20,386 bases of DNA from Paramecium sonneborni (GCA_905182985.1 CAJJDN010000054.1:466195-486580), one strand, 5' to 3'; shown: positions 1-10,556, counted from the stretch's first letter. The notes: a model not told the origin generated them from the sequence alone. Program-made: numbers and translations.

Positions 1-664
1 TATTAGAATAATAAATAGATTAAAATGAATAAAAATTAGGAGAATTACTTTAGAAATAATAATAAGAAGTAGAAGAATTTTAATTATAAATAGAATAAAA
101 TAAAACAGCTCTTTAAAATCAAGAAGATGAAATAGATTAAAAAATTTAATAAGTTGAATAATAAGATGAATAATAATAATTTACTTAAGATTAGTTAGAA
201 TAAAATGTTGAATCATTAAAGAATTCAATTTAGAGAAGTAGAGAATAAATTGAAAAATTAACAGAATAAAGAGATGCACTTCTTGTAAAAAGTAGAGAAT
301 TGGCTCAAAAATAATAAGAATTAAAAATATAATAATAATAAATCTTAAAATAATTAAAATAAAATGAAGATGAAGAAGAAGAAGATAATAAACCTGTATT
401 ATTTTTATTATTATTATAGATATTTTACTTAGGCAAACCATATTAATGTATCACATAATATCTCAAGTAAATCTTTCTCGAAATATGATTGCTAGATTAA
501 TTAAACATTAATTTTTGAAATTAAATGTATTTGAAAAATAGCAATTTTATTAAATATCATAAGCTAAAAGTAAGGAATTTGAAAAACAATTAGAATCAGA
601 TTTAAGAAATTAAAATTTTAGTATTGAATAAGGAGCTTCCTTTATTATTTGTGAGTTAATTTGA
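1..664 (+). CDS. Coiled-coil protein, 3' end only (5' end outside window)
   Basis: The reading frame is already open at base 3 and ends at TGA 662-664, giving about 202 residues. It is read with TAA/TAG as Gln; only TGA stops. The first 130 residues are almost entirely E, Q, K, L, I and D in heptad-like spacing, including KSRELAQKQQELKIQQQQ, which is typical of a long coiled coil. A run of acidic residues follows and then a mixed C-terminal segment ending in IEQGASFIICELI. Two small introns are inferred. The one at 396-419 is 24 nt and in frame; left in, it would insert an odd LFLLLL stretch. The one at 467-495 is 29 nt and is needed to keep the frame. With both removed the length is a multiple of three. 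I recognise no family: heptad-rich sequence alone does not allow a functional call. The real start and any N-terminal domain lie upstream of the window. Confidence 0.75.
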
Positions 665-765
665 TTTGATTCGTTCAGATATAGGGATATTTGATTGAAA
701 GAAATATTATTTGGAAGTATAAGAATTGCAAATTTGAAGATTTGAGACATATATATTTATATAAA
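665..765. promoter_or_regulatory. Short intergenic spacer upstream of AP-2 mu
   Basis: About 100 bases separate the coiled-coil gene stop from the chosen AP-2 mu ATG. Such a spacer must hold both the 3' end of the first gene and the promoter of the second. No recognisable motif was seen. The frame of AP-2 mu is open back to 691, but the residues encoded there do not resemble the family. Confidence 0.35.
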
Positions 766-2166
766 ATGATTAGTTCAATAGTGTTTATTAATCATAAGGG
801 AGAAATCCTGATATATCGAGTCTATAAAGATGATATAACAAGAAGTGAAACCACCCAATTTTGTGCTAAGATTGTGGCCACAAAGGAGAATAAAGAATGC
901 CCAATAATAAATATAGATGGTAATAAATGATATTTAAAAAATACAGGAACATCATTTATCCACATTACTATAAAAGACATTGTGGTGTTAGCAACAACAA
1001 AAGTAAATGTAAATGTAGCAATGACCTTACAATTTCTTTATTAATTAGTAGAAATTGAATATTAAATCTAGGTTAAAGTATGTAGAGCTTACTTTGGTGG
1101 AGAGTTTGATGAAAATTGTATAAAGAAGCATTTTGTGTTAATTTATGAGATTCTGGATGAAGTGATGGATTATGGTGTTCCTTAGATAGCAGATGCAGAT
1201 CTTTTGAAAAAGGTATTATGGATGTTACTAATGTTTAATAGTATATATAAGAAGGAGGATTGAAGCCAGAGTTAATGAATGATGTAGAAAAGCTAAAATA
1301 ATTAACATCATAAGCAACAGGAGCAACATCTTGGAGGCCACCTAATCTTGTATATAGAAAAAATGAAGTTTATTTAGATGTGATAGAGAGTGTGAATGTT
1401 TTAATGTCTGTGAAAGGAACAATATTAAAGGCTGATGTGGCTGGATCAATATAAGTAAAATGCTTATTATCTGGAATGCCAGAATGTAAATTTGGAATGA
1501 ATGATAAATTGTTAATGTAGAGAGAACCAAGAAAACCTGGATAAACAACTACTGATAAGGGAATTACAATTGATGATTTGAAATTCCATTAATGTGTGAA
1601 ATTGCCTAAATTTGATAAAGAGAGAGCAATAACATTTATTCCACCAGATGGTTAATTTGAGTTAATGACTTATAGGATAACTGAGAATATTAATTTACCT
1701 TTTAAAATAATGCCTGTATATAATGAATTAGGAAAGAATAAATTAGAAATAAGAGTCAAAGTATTAAGTATATGTATCTTTAAAGATTAAATCTATTTTT
1801 GAGAAGAATTTATTTGCAACAAATTTAGCCATAAAGATTCCAGTACCTAAGAATACTGCAAATGTGAGTACAAATTCAGCCATTGGAAAAGCTAAACATG
1901 AGCCAGATTAATAAGGAGTTATTTGGAGAATCAAAAAATACCCTGGAGATTTCGAAGCTTTATTACGATGTGAAATCGATTTAGGTCAGACTACAAATTA
2001 ATAGCCTTGGATAAAACCACCTATTTCTATGGAATTTTAAGTACCCATGTTTACAGCAAGTGGATTAAGAGTTAGATTCTTAAGAATTTATGAAAAAGCT
2101 GGTTATAAGCCAACAAAATGGATTAGATATATCACTAAAGCTGGTGAATATTTACATAGATTGTGA
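766..2166 (+). CDS. AP-2 clathrin adaptor complex, mu (medium) subunit
   Basis: Mu adaptin of the plasma-membrane AP-2 complex binds tyrosine-based sorting signals and phosphoinositides during clathrin-mediated endocytosis. The spliced product is 431 residues, close to the roughly 435 usual for the family. The N-terminal longin-like half contains [17 protein letters not shown] and [15 protein letters not shown]. The mu homology domain starts near residue 160, with [55 protein letters not shown] and PPISMEFQVP, and ends [15 protein letters not shown], the [12 protein letters not shown] block and the LPFKIMP stretch favour AP-2 over AP-1, while the very C-terminus is somewhat AP-1-like. Four introns restore the frame: 920-946 (27 nt), 1048-1071 (24), 1213-1241 (29) and 1761-1785 (25). 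The start at 766 matches the family N-terminus. The conserved Gln codons are TAG (1183-1185) and TAA (1590-1592), which fixes the genetic code. Its stop is 29 bp from the stop of the convergent gene downstream. Confidence 0.95.
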
Positions 2167-2195
2167 AAATAATAAAATAATCCAAAATATATTTA

Positions 2196-2787
2196 TCAAT
2201 TATCATAATGTGTCTTGTATCTTAAATTACGAGCCTTGCTCTAATATTTCAGAGTTTGATAAGATTGATAGATTTTATGAGCCTGCTTGATATTTGGAGT
2301 ATGAGGTCTTTATTTAATCTGTAACTGCTTTTTAGGTTCTGCTAACCTGTCTTATTATTTTGAAGGACAAGCACTGCTAATTCTTAAAGGTCCTGTCTTC
2401 TAATAGTTTCTGAGTTATCTTTGAAACTGGATATCAACATTGTCCCACCAATAACATGGATTACACTATCCCCCATCATTGACTATCACAAAATAATCTC
2501 TTCCAGTTCCATCACCCCAATACTTTGTAGTCTTTATTGGTATCTATGGAGGCAGGTTACCAGAACGTCTCAAATTGCTATTTGATTTAGTTAGATAATG
2601 CATCTTCTCAAAGTCATCACATGCCTGAGGAGCAATTTAAGATTGCAGAGTCTGATTCATCTATCCTCCGTTGAACTTGCTTATGTAAGAGTCCCTGTAC
2701 TCACTTATTTAAATACCTTCCTGTGCCATCATTATGATAATTATTCACTTTCGGCTACAATCGACAATACACTTAGCGAGCTGCCAT
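2196..2787 (-). CDS. Small protein with two DGTGRD...GGQ repeat units
   Basis: The product is 189 residues, read from ATG 2787-2785 to TGA 2198-2196, with one intron at 2695-2716 (22 nt) whose removal restores the frame. Two related 16-residue units are visible. DGTGRDSYISKFNGGQ lies at about residues 20-35 and DGTGRDYFVIVNDGGQ at about 85-100. Each is preceded by aromatic or Asn-rich residues (NNYHN, KYWG). A CNPCYWWDN stretch follows the second unit, and the last 80 residues are basic and Gln-rich without membrane segments or signal peptide. I do not recognise a named family. The motif has the look of small axonemal or basal-body-associated protist proteins, but that is only an impression. 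The gene converges on AP-2 mu (29 bp between stops) and starts 16 bp after the stop of the gene upstream on the same strand. Confidence 0.8.
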
Positions 2788-2803
2788 TATAATAATTAAT
2801 TAA

Positions 2804-3355
2804 TCATTTCTACTATTCTCTTAATAAATGTGCTAAATAAATCAAAGGATTAAATTCTAAGGCTTCTCTTTATTACTTCATTTACAGTTTCAAATGCTCT
2901 AATTCCTGTTAATCTGGTGCTTCCTCATCCTCTTGATCCTCTTGAATTTGATTCAATGCTAGATTTATCTCTTTTTTCATCTCCTAAGGACTCAAATCAT
3001 CTATAGAAATTCCTGTTGGACCTTGAATTTGATTGTTTATTGGAAATATCGATTCATCATTATTTTTTATTTACTATTAACTTATTCCTCCAAAATCTTC
3101 CTAATCTCCAGAACCTTAAGATGATGATTCATAAGCCGATCCTAACTCATTTTTCAACCTTTGTTTCTCTACTTTCTTTTATTCTATACGATCAAATATT
3201 TTTATTTTCTTTAATCTTTCTTGATGCTTTCTCACCTCTTCTGTCTTTACTACATGATCTATTAGTTACACCAAAGCTATATGTAATTTTGGATACACTT
3301 CATTCTCTAAGTATTCTATTTCTTCTCTTGTCCTCATTGAATTTGCTAACTACAT
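2804..3355 (-). CDS. Small charged protein with Dpy-30/RIIa-like motif
   Basis: This is a single open frame of 183 residues from ATG 3355-3353 to TGA 2806-2804; a second in-frame ATG at 3337-3335 would remove six residues. An in-frame TGA lies just upstream of the first ATG. The N-terminus (YLENEVYPKLHIALVQLIDHV) and the C-terminus (FNPLIYLAHLLREQQK) recall the two halves of Dpy-30-type dimerisation helices (usual pattern V.P.L..AL...., then NP...LA..L). They are separated by a charged, Ser/Gln/Glu-rich linker of about 110 residues. Dpy-30-like modules are known in radial-spoke and other ciliary scaffold proteins as well as in Set1/COMPASS, so a ciliary scaffold role is possible but unproven. 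The next gene on the same strand starts only 16 bp beyond this stop. Confidence 0.75.
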
Positions 3356-3515
3356 TAATTAATTTCACTATTTTCATAATCATTATTCTAATTATGTATT
3401 ACATTTATAAATAAATTTACTTTTACATTTTATTAAACTATCTTCAAATTTAAAATAAATTGACAAAGTATGTTAGTTCATCGAGAATATCGTTTTTAAT
3501 TTTTAATTTAAAAAA
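3356..3515. promoter_or_regulatory. Divergent intergenic region (160 bp)
   Basis: These 160 bases separate the starts of the minus-strand Dpy-30-like gene and the plus-strand trichocyst matrix protein gene, so both promoters must lie here. The sequence is AT-rich with homopolymer runs, including an A-rich stretch directly before the trichocyst gene ATG. No specific element can be named. Confidence 0.4.
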
Positions 3516-4691
3516 ATGAAAACATCCTTGATAGCCTGTCTATTGCTAAGTGTCTTAACTGTTGAAATCACTCTTAACAATGCAATAACCACATAAGCCT
3601 TAGAAAAATTGAAGGAATCCTCATGGGCTTAATTCATTGTTTAATTCGCTGAAGTTGAATTATCCACTGGAGGCGCTTTATCTGAATTAGTAGAAACCAT
3701 CAATCAACTCATAACTCAATTAGAAGAAGAGCTACAAGATATTCATAATGCATATTCCAGAAGAACTGATGAACATCTTCGTGATGTGACTAGGTTAGAA
3801 TAAGAAATCCAGGATGCTGCAAAGGGTATCAATTCTTTTTAATCTAGACATCTTTACTGGGTAAGATTTTATAGATAATGTTCTCATTCCATAAAAAGAA
3901 AGATTCTTATCAGCCTTAGCTTAATTGAAAATTAATATTGAAGAAAATAGAAGAATAGTAGATGGAGAAATTTTGAACAGAAAGAGATAACATGAATAAT
4001 TTTTAAATAACATTGCTGAATTAAATGAAGCTATTGGTGCAGTTGATGAATCTTTAGGATTATTATCTTAAATATCAAATCCATCTCTTATTTAATTTAA
4101 GAGAGTATAGACTAATCTTAGCAGAATTCAAACATAATTTTAGAATCGTTCTTCTTTTGCCCCAATCATAAAAGCTTTACTTGAATTAGCAACTGAATAA
4201 AATTTTGCTGACTAAGGTTCAGTATAATAAGTAATTATTACAATAAATATAACTTTTTAGTTAGTCAAAATTTTTAATGAATTAAGAGTACAATTTGTTG
4301 ATTCTCTCAATTAAGAAACTGCAGATGAAAGTTCAGCAGAGATTAAACATACCGAAAGGGTTGCTTAATTGGAAAAAGAATTTGCAGAGTTCTAAAGATC
4401 AGTTTTAATTAAAAATTCAGAATTGACTGCAAATGAATGTATTTGATTTTATAAAAATAAATCTTAGAAAAATTGGGAGAAACAATCGTTTATGTAGATT
4501 AAAGAAAAGATGACAAAGAAACACTTGAAGCCCAATTATAAGCAGAAAATGATAATTATGCTGCTGAAACAGATTTGTATACAAGAACTGTTACAGAATA
4601 TAATAAAGAAATTGAAATTAGTAAGTAAGCCTATGGTTTACTTACTTAACCAAGTTTCGAATAATATGTTCGATCTACAGTTGGAATTTGA
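3516..4691 (+). CDS. Trichocyst matrix protein (secretory granule crystal core)
   Basis: Trichocyst matrix proteins are secreted precursors stored as a protein crystal in the extrusive trichocysts of Paramecium and expelled on stimulation. The spliced product is 364 residues, typical for the family. It starts with a clear signal peptide (MKTSLIACLLLSVLTVE). Long amphipathic helices rich in E, Q, L and N follow, for example ETINQLITQLEEELQDIHN, KERFLSALAQLKINIEENRR and ESLGLLSQISNPSLIQFKR. It ends FEQYVRSTVGI. Introns at 3826-3847 (22 nt), 4231-4260 (30 nt, in frame, no TGA) and 4439-4467 (29 nt) give one continuous frame. The A-rich context before the ATG and the in-frame signal peptide support the start. 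Members belong to large multigene families in Paramecium; which subfamily this is cannot be told by eye. Its stop is 36 bp from that of the convergent ULK4-like gene. Confidence 0.9.
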
Positions 4692-4727
4692 TTTAATAAT
4701 ATAGATAAAAATATAATATATTTTAAT

Positions 4728-7700
4728 TCAAAGAAGATATTTCATTAAATCTTTAGCAGCCATAGCAATAGATTTGTCTTCTTTTTAATATTTTTCCAAA
4801 ACTTAAATTAGGATATCTTTCTTTTCAATCTTAAATGGTTTTTATTCATTTAGTACAACTATCCAATGCAATAACTTAATAATTCTTTTATTTAGTTAAG
4901 GACATAATAATGGAATTAATTAATTAAATAATTGCTATCTAATTTATGAAAGTTTTCCTGGATAAAAATATGTCAAATGCAAAATATATGCTAATAGTGT
5001 TAATTGACATCCTGGAGTAGAAATATTTATTAATTGTTAAGCATATTGAAGAGTGAAATAGAACTGATCCTAAAAAAATAAGAATTCTTGAGGAAAAGGT
5101 TAAGGAACTAAAGTATTATCTGGACTGACTACAATTTTATTATTTCCTCGCTACAATTCATTAATTATTTTAGTTGTAATTGCAACCATAATGGAAGAGA
5201 GATCTTCGAAAGCCCACTCTTACTTCTATTTTGTAAATTAAACAAATATTTAAACTGATTTATCTAAAGTTTAATAGTTAATCAATACCAATTATTTAAA
5301 ATTGTTTTAGATCTTCTATTGTACTTCCTTCTACAATTTTTTGAATTATATTTAAAGTGTGACCAGTAATATTATTACTATCTGGTTTGTACATATCTAA
5401 AATAGCTTAGAGAACTTCATGTTTTTTAAAATGAGGGAGAAAGAGTGAATTGTATGTTAGGAGAATTGATGCTAATTTTAGAGCATAAAATGGCAATGGA
5501 GGTTATTCTTAAAATAATTCCTTTAGTAAAGGTAAAATGAGTGTAATTATGATATTATTTAATTCATTTGAGTAAGGTTTTAAAAAATTAGGATAATCAT
5601 ATATTCCTTCTTCCTATAATAATGCACTTAACAAATCTATGATTAATTTCAAAAACATAAATTTAGTTTCAGTACTTTGTTACTTAATCATATATTCTAT
5701 ACAATTTTTTAGTACTTATTGAATAATAACCTATTGCTATTTTAATAATATTTTTGAGTTTGTACACATTTTAGACATAATGTTCAATAAAGTTGTTTAA
5801 ATTTAAGTTTTATTTTTTGATAATGACAATAATTCTGTTAGGATTGGTAAATATTACGATGAAAACAATGATTGTTATAAAACTGGTGTTTGTGAATATT
5901 AGAATAAAACATTTAAATAATTTCCATTAGTTTTCTTTGGAGAGTATTCCATCAATTATGAATCATTTAATGATTAATTAATCTAGGTTATCATTATAGG
6001 AGTGCAATCACACAATTATTACACCAAATGTGATAAACATTATTTTAAGTAATCATTGTTATCTCTGAGTCCTTTATCCAAAATTTGATAAAACCTTAAT
6101 TACTCTTCTGATAAATTAATTAGAGTGATAATATTAAATTTAATCATCAACATCAGAGCAATTGCTGCCTTTCCTCTACTTACAGCATTACCATGATCCA
6201 ATAAATAAACCAACCCTTTTATTAATTAAGCTAATATTTATAAGAAATCGTATAATACATTCTTCCATCAATAATTTATTGACTGCATTTGAGGCCAATT
6301 AAGATACATTATTGTTTGAGGAATCTTATGTGCTTACACTTTGCAAAAGATGAATATTAAATATTGTTATCATTGCTTATTAAACTCTTTGTAAGTTATC
6401 CAAAAATATCTATAAAATTTTAGTAAAATTTATTAATACCGATACTAAGCTTTTTAATCCAAGATTTTACATAAATACATCAACTTATTGATTATCTAAC
6501 ATTAATAGATTCGCTAATGTAATTGCACAACTGATTCTTAAGCTATCATTTTTCGTTGACAGAAAGCATTGTAGAATCATTAACACTATTTCTGGTTTAG
6601 CAAATCTTTATCCTATTGATATTGATTAAGATGATATATTCTCAATTGTTTTTATACAATAAAATTTTACTAATTAAATTATTTCAATTAAATACCAATT
6701 TCATCTTCATTTTAAGATTTTATAATCTTTATCAATTAATTGAAACTAAGATTACTCATTTTCCAAAAAGGATTTTGAGGATCTTCTTCCATTTATGTTG
6801 CTCCATAAAATAAATATTCTCCTAAAGCTGCTGCTGCTTTTCTTCTAACATTACTCTATTCTTTAGAATTTAATATTTCCACCATAGCTTCAGGTATTCC
6901 ATGTTATGAAACTTCAGGTTCTATAACAGTAGCATGACGAATTAATAAGCCTAATACACAACAAATTCGATATTTTAGTTATGTTAATTTACTAACTGTC
7001 AATAATTTTAATAATAATTAAATATAGGCAGAGTTAATTAAACGATTAGCTGCATTTGATGTTTAAATTATTTGTTCAAAATAGTTTAGAATATTTAATT
7101 ATTCCTATTATTTTGCTACTTGTAATGAATTATATATTTATTCAAAATGGTATTCTATTTAATCTGTTTCTATGTTTCGATTAACATCATCTGAATTAAT
7201 ATATTAAAAAGGTAATGAATCTTTAGTAAAGGTAGCATCAGTAGATTTTTCAATTTCTCTATTTCCAATGATTGGTTTGACTGAATTATCAGAACTATGA
7301 GTAAATAATTAATCTATTGGAGTTAATTAATCATTATCATTTGCCTTTTTTTATTAGGGAGTAATTCCACCTGGAATAGGTGACTAATTAAGTAGACTTT
7401 AAGTAGATGGATGAACTGAATCTTTTTTAATAGTAAATGGTTTCTATTATAAATGAGGAGAATTGATAGAATTGAGATCAGATTAGACATTAGTTTAATA
7501 TTCTTCAGGTGTTCTATCAATTTCTTCATCTTCTTATTATTATTCTGAACCAATCAAAATTTCTTAATCCTTATTAGTTAATTTAAAATCTTTATCATTG
7601 CTGGTATTTTATTTGTGATATTATTATTATTAAGAACTGGTAGGAACATCTTCTCTTAACATATTTTTATGAACATTTAAGGATAGCCTAACAATGTCAA

Positions 7701-8637
7701 CTTATTTATTGTTTTATTGTACAGGAGTAACTCTAACTAGATTATTTTTTTTGCACCAGGTTTCAAAATGTGGTTGAGATGGAACATTCAAATATTAGAT
7801 ATTTAAGAATCTGCAGATTTTTTCCCAACCCCATCTTTTTAGTGGATCTTTTTCTAATAATCTAGAATAAGATGATTTATTTTACCCTTTGATAAAGTCC
7901 CAACATTAAACTTCAAGTGGTTTAACTTCAGCATTAAGAATTAATTCAACTAATTCAGTAAAGCTGCTACATTAAAAAGGGGCTTATCCAATGCATAATT
8001 CATAAGCAATACATCCTAAGGCCCATAAATCACTTTAGAAACTATATACACCACCTTCATGAAATAATTCTGGAGCCATATAATAAGGTGATCCTCTTTT
8101 AGACATTTCAACATCTGGACCAATGGTTGCTGAAATCATATCAACTAGACGCTTTGCATTTCCTAAATCACTTAGTTTTGCCACACCGTACTCATTAAAT
8201 AAAACATTGGATGGTCTCAAATCACAATAGACTATTAAATAAATTCATGAAACTAACTTATTCCTTTTGAATGCAAATAATTCAATCCTGCTGCCATATC
8301 TCTTACAAAACGCATAACTATGTTTTCTTATAATCCTTATTAATCTGCTTCAATTAATGCCATGAGATCTCCTCCTGGACAATACTCCAATATTACCCAT
8401 AAATGATTACGAGTCTCATACCAATGATAAAATTTCAATATATTTGGATGCTTTAAACCAGAAAACATTTTAACCTTAAAGATTCAAATAAATTCATACT
8501 TCATTTAAAAGTTTAGTACGTCTACTCTTTTCTAATGATTTTACTGCCATATATTCAATAGTCTTCTTCTTTCTTCCCTTATATACAACAGAATACTTTC
8601 CTTTCCCTATCTCGTCATAAATATGATAGTTATTCAT
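4728..8637 (-). CDS. ULK4/RUNKEL-family kinase or pseudokinase with ARM/HEAT-like tail
   Basis: ULK4 (RUNKEL in plants) is a Fused-related protein kinase homologue linked in other organisms to motile cilia and microtubule arrays. The model has 1261 residues, close to human ULK4 (about 1275). It begins MNNYHIYDEIGKGKYSVVYK, then GRKKKTIEYMAVKSLEKSRR, very like plant RUNKEL. The Gly loop (residues 10-19), beta3 Lys33 and a candidate alpha-C Glu46 are present. The catalytic loop reads IIYCDLRPSNVLF, so HRD is YCD and the usual Lys is Arg. DFG is DLG (KLSDLGNAKRL). The APE motif is intact (YYMAPELF). After about residue 270 comes a polar linker, then about 850 residues of helical repeats such as LRISCAITLANLLML and ALKLASILLTYN. 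Introns: 8475-8499, 8232-8257, 6670-6695, 6262-6283 (weak GTC donor) and 5219-5243. With these removed the whole frame is continuous to TGA 4730-4728. Confidence 0.9.
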
Positions 8638-8667
8638 AATATTTAAATTTTTGTATTATTTTATTTT
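8638..8667. promoter_or_regulatory. 30-bp divergent spacer between ULK4-like and LTV1 starts
   Basis: Only 30 bases lie between the two divergent ATG codons. The stretch is almost pure A and T and must include both 5' UTRs; promoter signals for one or both genes may therefore overlap coding sequence. Both starts are supported by family N-termini (MNNYHIY for the kinase, MGKKKFINK for LTV1). Confidence 0.5.
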
Positions 8668-10493
8668 ATGGGCAAGAAGAAATTCATTAACAAATAGAAT
8701 GCTGCAACACTTAAAATGGTACATTAACCAGGTGAAAACAATTAAGGAGCTACAGACATGATTTGTTTCTAAAAAATTAATCAACCAGGTGTTTAAAATG
8801 AATTGTATACCATTTTTAATATAATAGATCTGAATTAATTGAAAAAGAACTTAACAAAGGTAAATTTGATCCTAATCTTAAACCTCATATTCCACTAATT
8901 GATCCTACTTAAGATGCTTTAAATCTTGTAGCTGGAAGAGAAGATTTATGGATTCATTAATTAGCTAAATAAAAGGCTTTATAAGCACTTAAATAAAAAT
9001 AAGAATAATTCTAAGATGTTGTTATGAAACATTATGATGAAAATGGATTACCTTTAGATGGTTATGATTATACTTAACATCTTGCTCCTGAAAGACGTAC
9101 TTATTTTATATTTATATCAATTCTTAGCTTAAGGAGAAGTTGAATGTGTTTTTGTTGTTCCTGAAGAAGAAAGATCTAAGGTTGTTTATGATATTGATTT
9201 TAAAAGAGAAGAATTAACTAAAGAATAATAAGAAGTTTATGATTTATTAATGAATGAAGATGATGAAGAAGATAATGATAATTAAGATAATTAAGATTAA
9301 TAATTAGATGATGATTTTGTTTCTAATTTAATTTAATAAAATTAATCATTATCTACTTAATAATAAAATTAAGAGAAAGTTGAAAATTTAGAGAAAATAC
9401 AATAAATTACAGAATCACCAAAAAAATAAGTTAGATTTTAAGATTATTAAGAATCTGATAATGATGAAGATTATGAAGATGAAGAAGAAATAGAAATTAC
9501 TTATGATAAAAAATAAATGAATTCTAAATAATAATAATAATAATAATAAAAATAATAAAAATAAACTAAAAAATAAGAAAGTGATTCAGATTCAGATTTG
9601 GAAATTGATTCAGATATGGAAAGAGAATTTGAAAGAGAAATGAATGCTTATGAGGCACCTGATGATAATGAAGATCCAGATCAATAAAATAAAGAATTCG
9701 TTAATGATTAAATGCTTAACAAAGTTATTGATGATCATCTAAATACTATGACCAAAAAATAGTAAAAAAAATCTAAAAATTAACATAAATAAAAAGATCA
9801 AGAAGAAGAAACTGAATGTATAATATAATTTTATAATTGTTATAGAACAAAAGGAAAAAAGATTAGAATATTTAAAAAATACAGATTATAATGAATACTT
9901 AAGATAAAAATTTCCTAATGCTGATTTTTCTTAATTCCATCTAAAAAAGGAAATTCCACCTCTTACTCCTGAAGAAGATATTGCATTATAAAATTATTTA
10001 AATAGAGAATCAACTGATGAAGAATGTCCTGATATGGAACCAGCTGAAAAATATTAAGAAACAATTGTTACTAAATCTCTTCATAATACCACTATGTCTA
10101 AAATGAACCCAGAACAGTTGAATATAATTAAATATAAATAAAAAGGTTAAGTACAAATAACTAAAGAAGATAGAATGAAATAAAAATAAGAAGAAAAAAT
10201 TAAAATTAATGAATTAAAATAAGAAAAAGAGAAGGTTAAAGAGGCTCTTTGTGGTAATCATTTATTATTATTTTTTAGAAACTTTGAAATAAGTAGTAAT
10301 TAAAAAAGAAGAAACACCTGAAGAAAAAAAACAAAGAAAAGAATTAGTAAAACAATTAAAATAAGCTTAAAAAGAAAAAAAAAAAGCATTCAAAGATTAA
10401 TTATAGACAATGTCTAAAAAATTATAAAAATAAAAATTAGCAAATATCCAAAGTAATTAAGCCGAAGGTGTTTCAATTGTAAAAATTGCATGA
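8668..10493 (+). CDS. LTV1: LTV1-family small ribosomal subunit biogenesis factor
   Basis: LTV1 is an assembly factor of the pre-40S ribosomal subunit that must be released for final head maturation. The spliced product is 572 residues. It opens MGKKKFINKQNAATLKMVHQ, like the K-rich F/HLVHR start of the family. It carries the typical block ENGLPLDGYDYTQHLAPE near residue 120 (family D..YDY.QHL), followed by ECVFVVPEEE. The middle is strongly acidic and Gln-rich, with a TAA-encoded Q7 run at 9529-9549. The C-terminal part has FPNADFSQFH, NREST DEECPDMEP and, near the end, KKEETPEEKKQRKELVKQLK, which matches the family pattern ETPEE+..RK..VK. Introns at 8805-8827 (23 nt), 9097-9127 (31), 9818-9845 (28) and 10254-10278 (25) are all needed for the frame. 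The gene starts 30 bp from the divergent ULK4-like start. Confidence 0.9.
9529..9549 (+). repeat. (TAA)7 run coding Gln7 in LTV1
   Basis: Seven consecutive in-frame TAA codons, followed by AAA TAA TAA AAA TAA, give a Q/K-rich patch in the low-complexity middle of LTV1. Under the standard code this would be seven stops in a row. Confidence 0.85.
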
Positions 10494-10556
10494 TTGTTAT
10501 ATTTTTGTTTCATATTACATTTTTTAAATATATTATTAAATAGTTACATTTTAAAA

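Noticed and set aside
181..441. A minus-strand hydrophobic frame opposite the first coiled-coil gene
   Set aside because: It is antisense to heptad-rich Gln/Glu/Lys codons, which always give Leu/Phe/Ile-rich complements; the plus frame continues through both introns to a clear stop.
691..765. A 25-codon N-terminal extension of AP-2 mu
   Set aside because: The family N-terminus begins at the Met at 766; the upstream residues have no counterpart, and the preceding gene ends at 664.
2788..2803. Fusion of the Dpy-30-like and DGTGRD genes into one spliced gene
   Set aside because: The only GT..AG pairs across the gap give the wrong phase, and each part has its own ATG and TGA.
3016..3414. A 132-codon plus-strand frame rich in Leu, Phe, Ser and Thr
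   Set aside because: It lies on the opposite strand of the Dpy-30-like gene, whose frame has a better start, stop and composition. The plus frame is its antisense shadow.
3861..3874. A 14-nt GT..AG intron in the trichocyst matrix protein gene
   Set aside because: It is too short and gives the wrong phase; the 22-nt intron at 3826-3847 restores the frame and a smooth protein.
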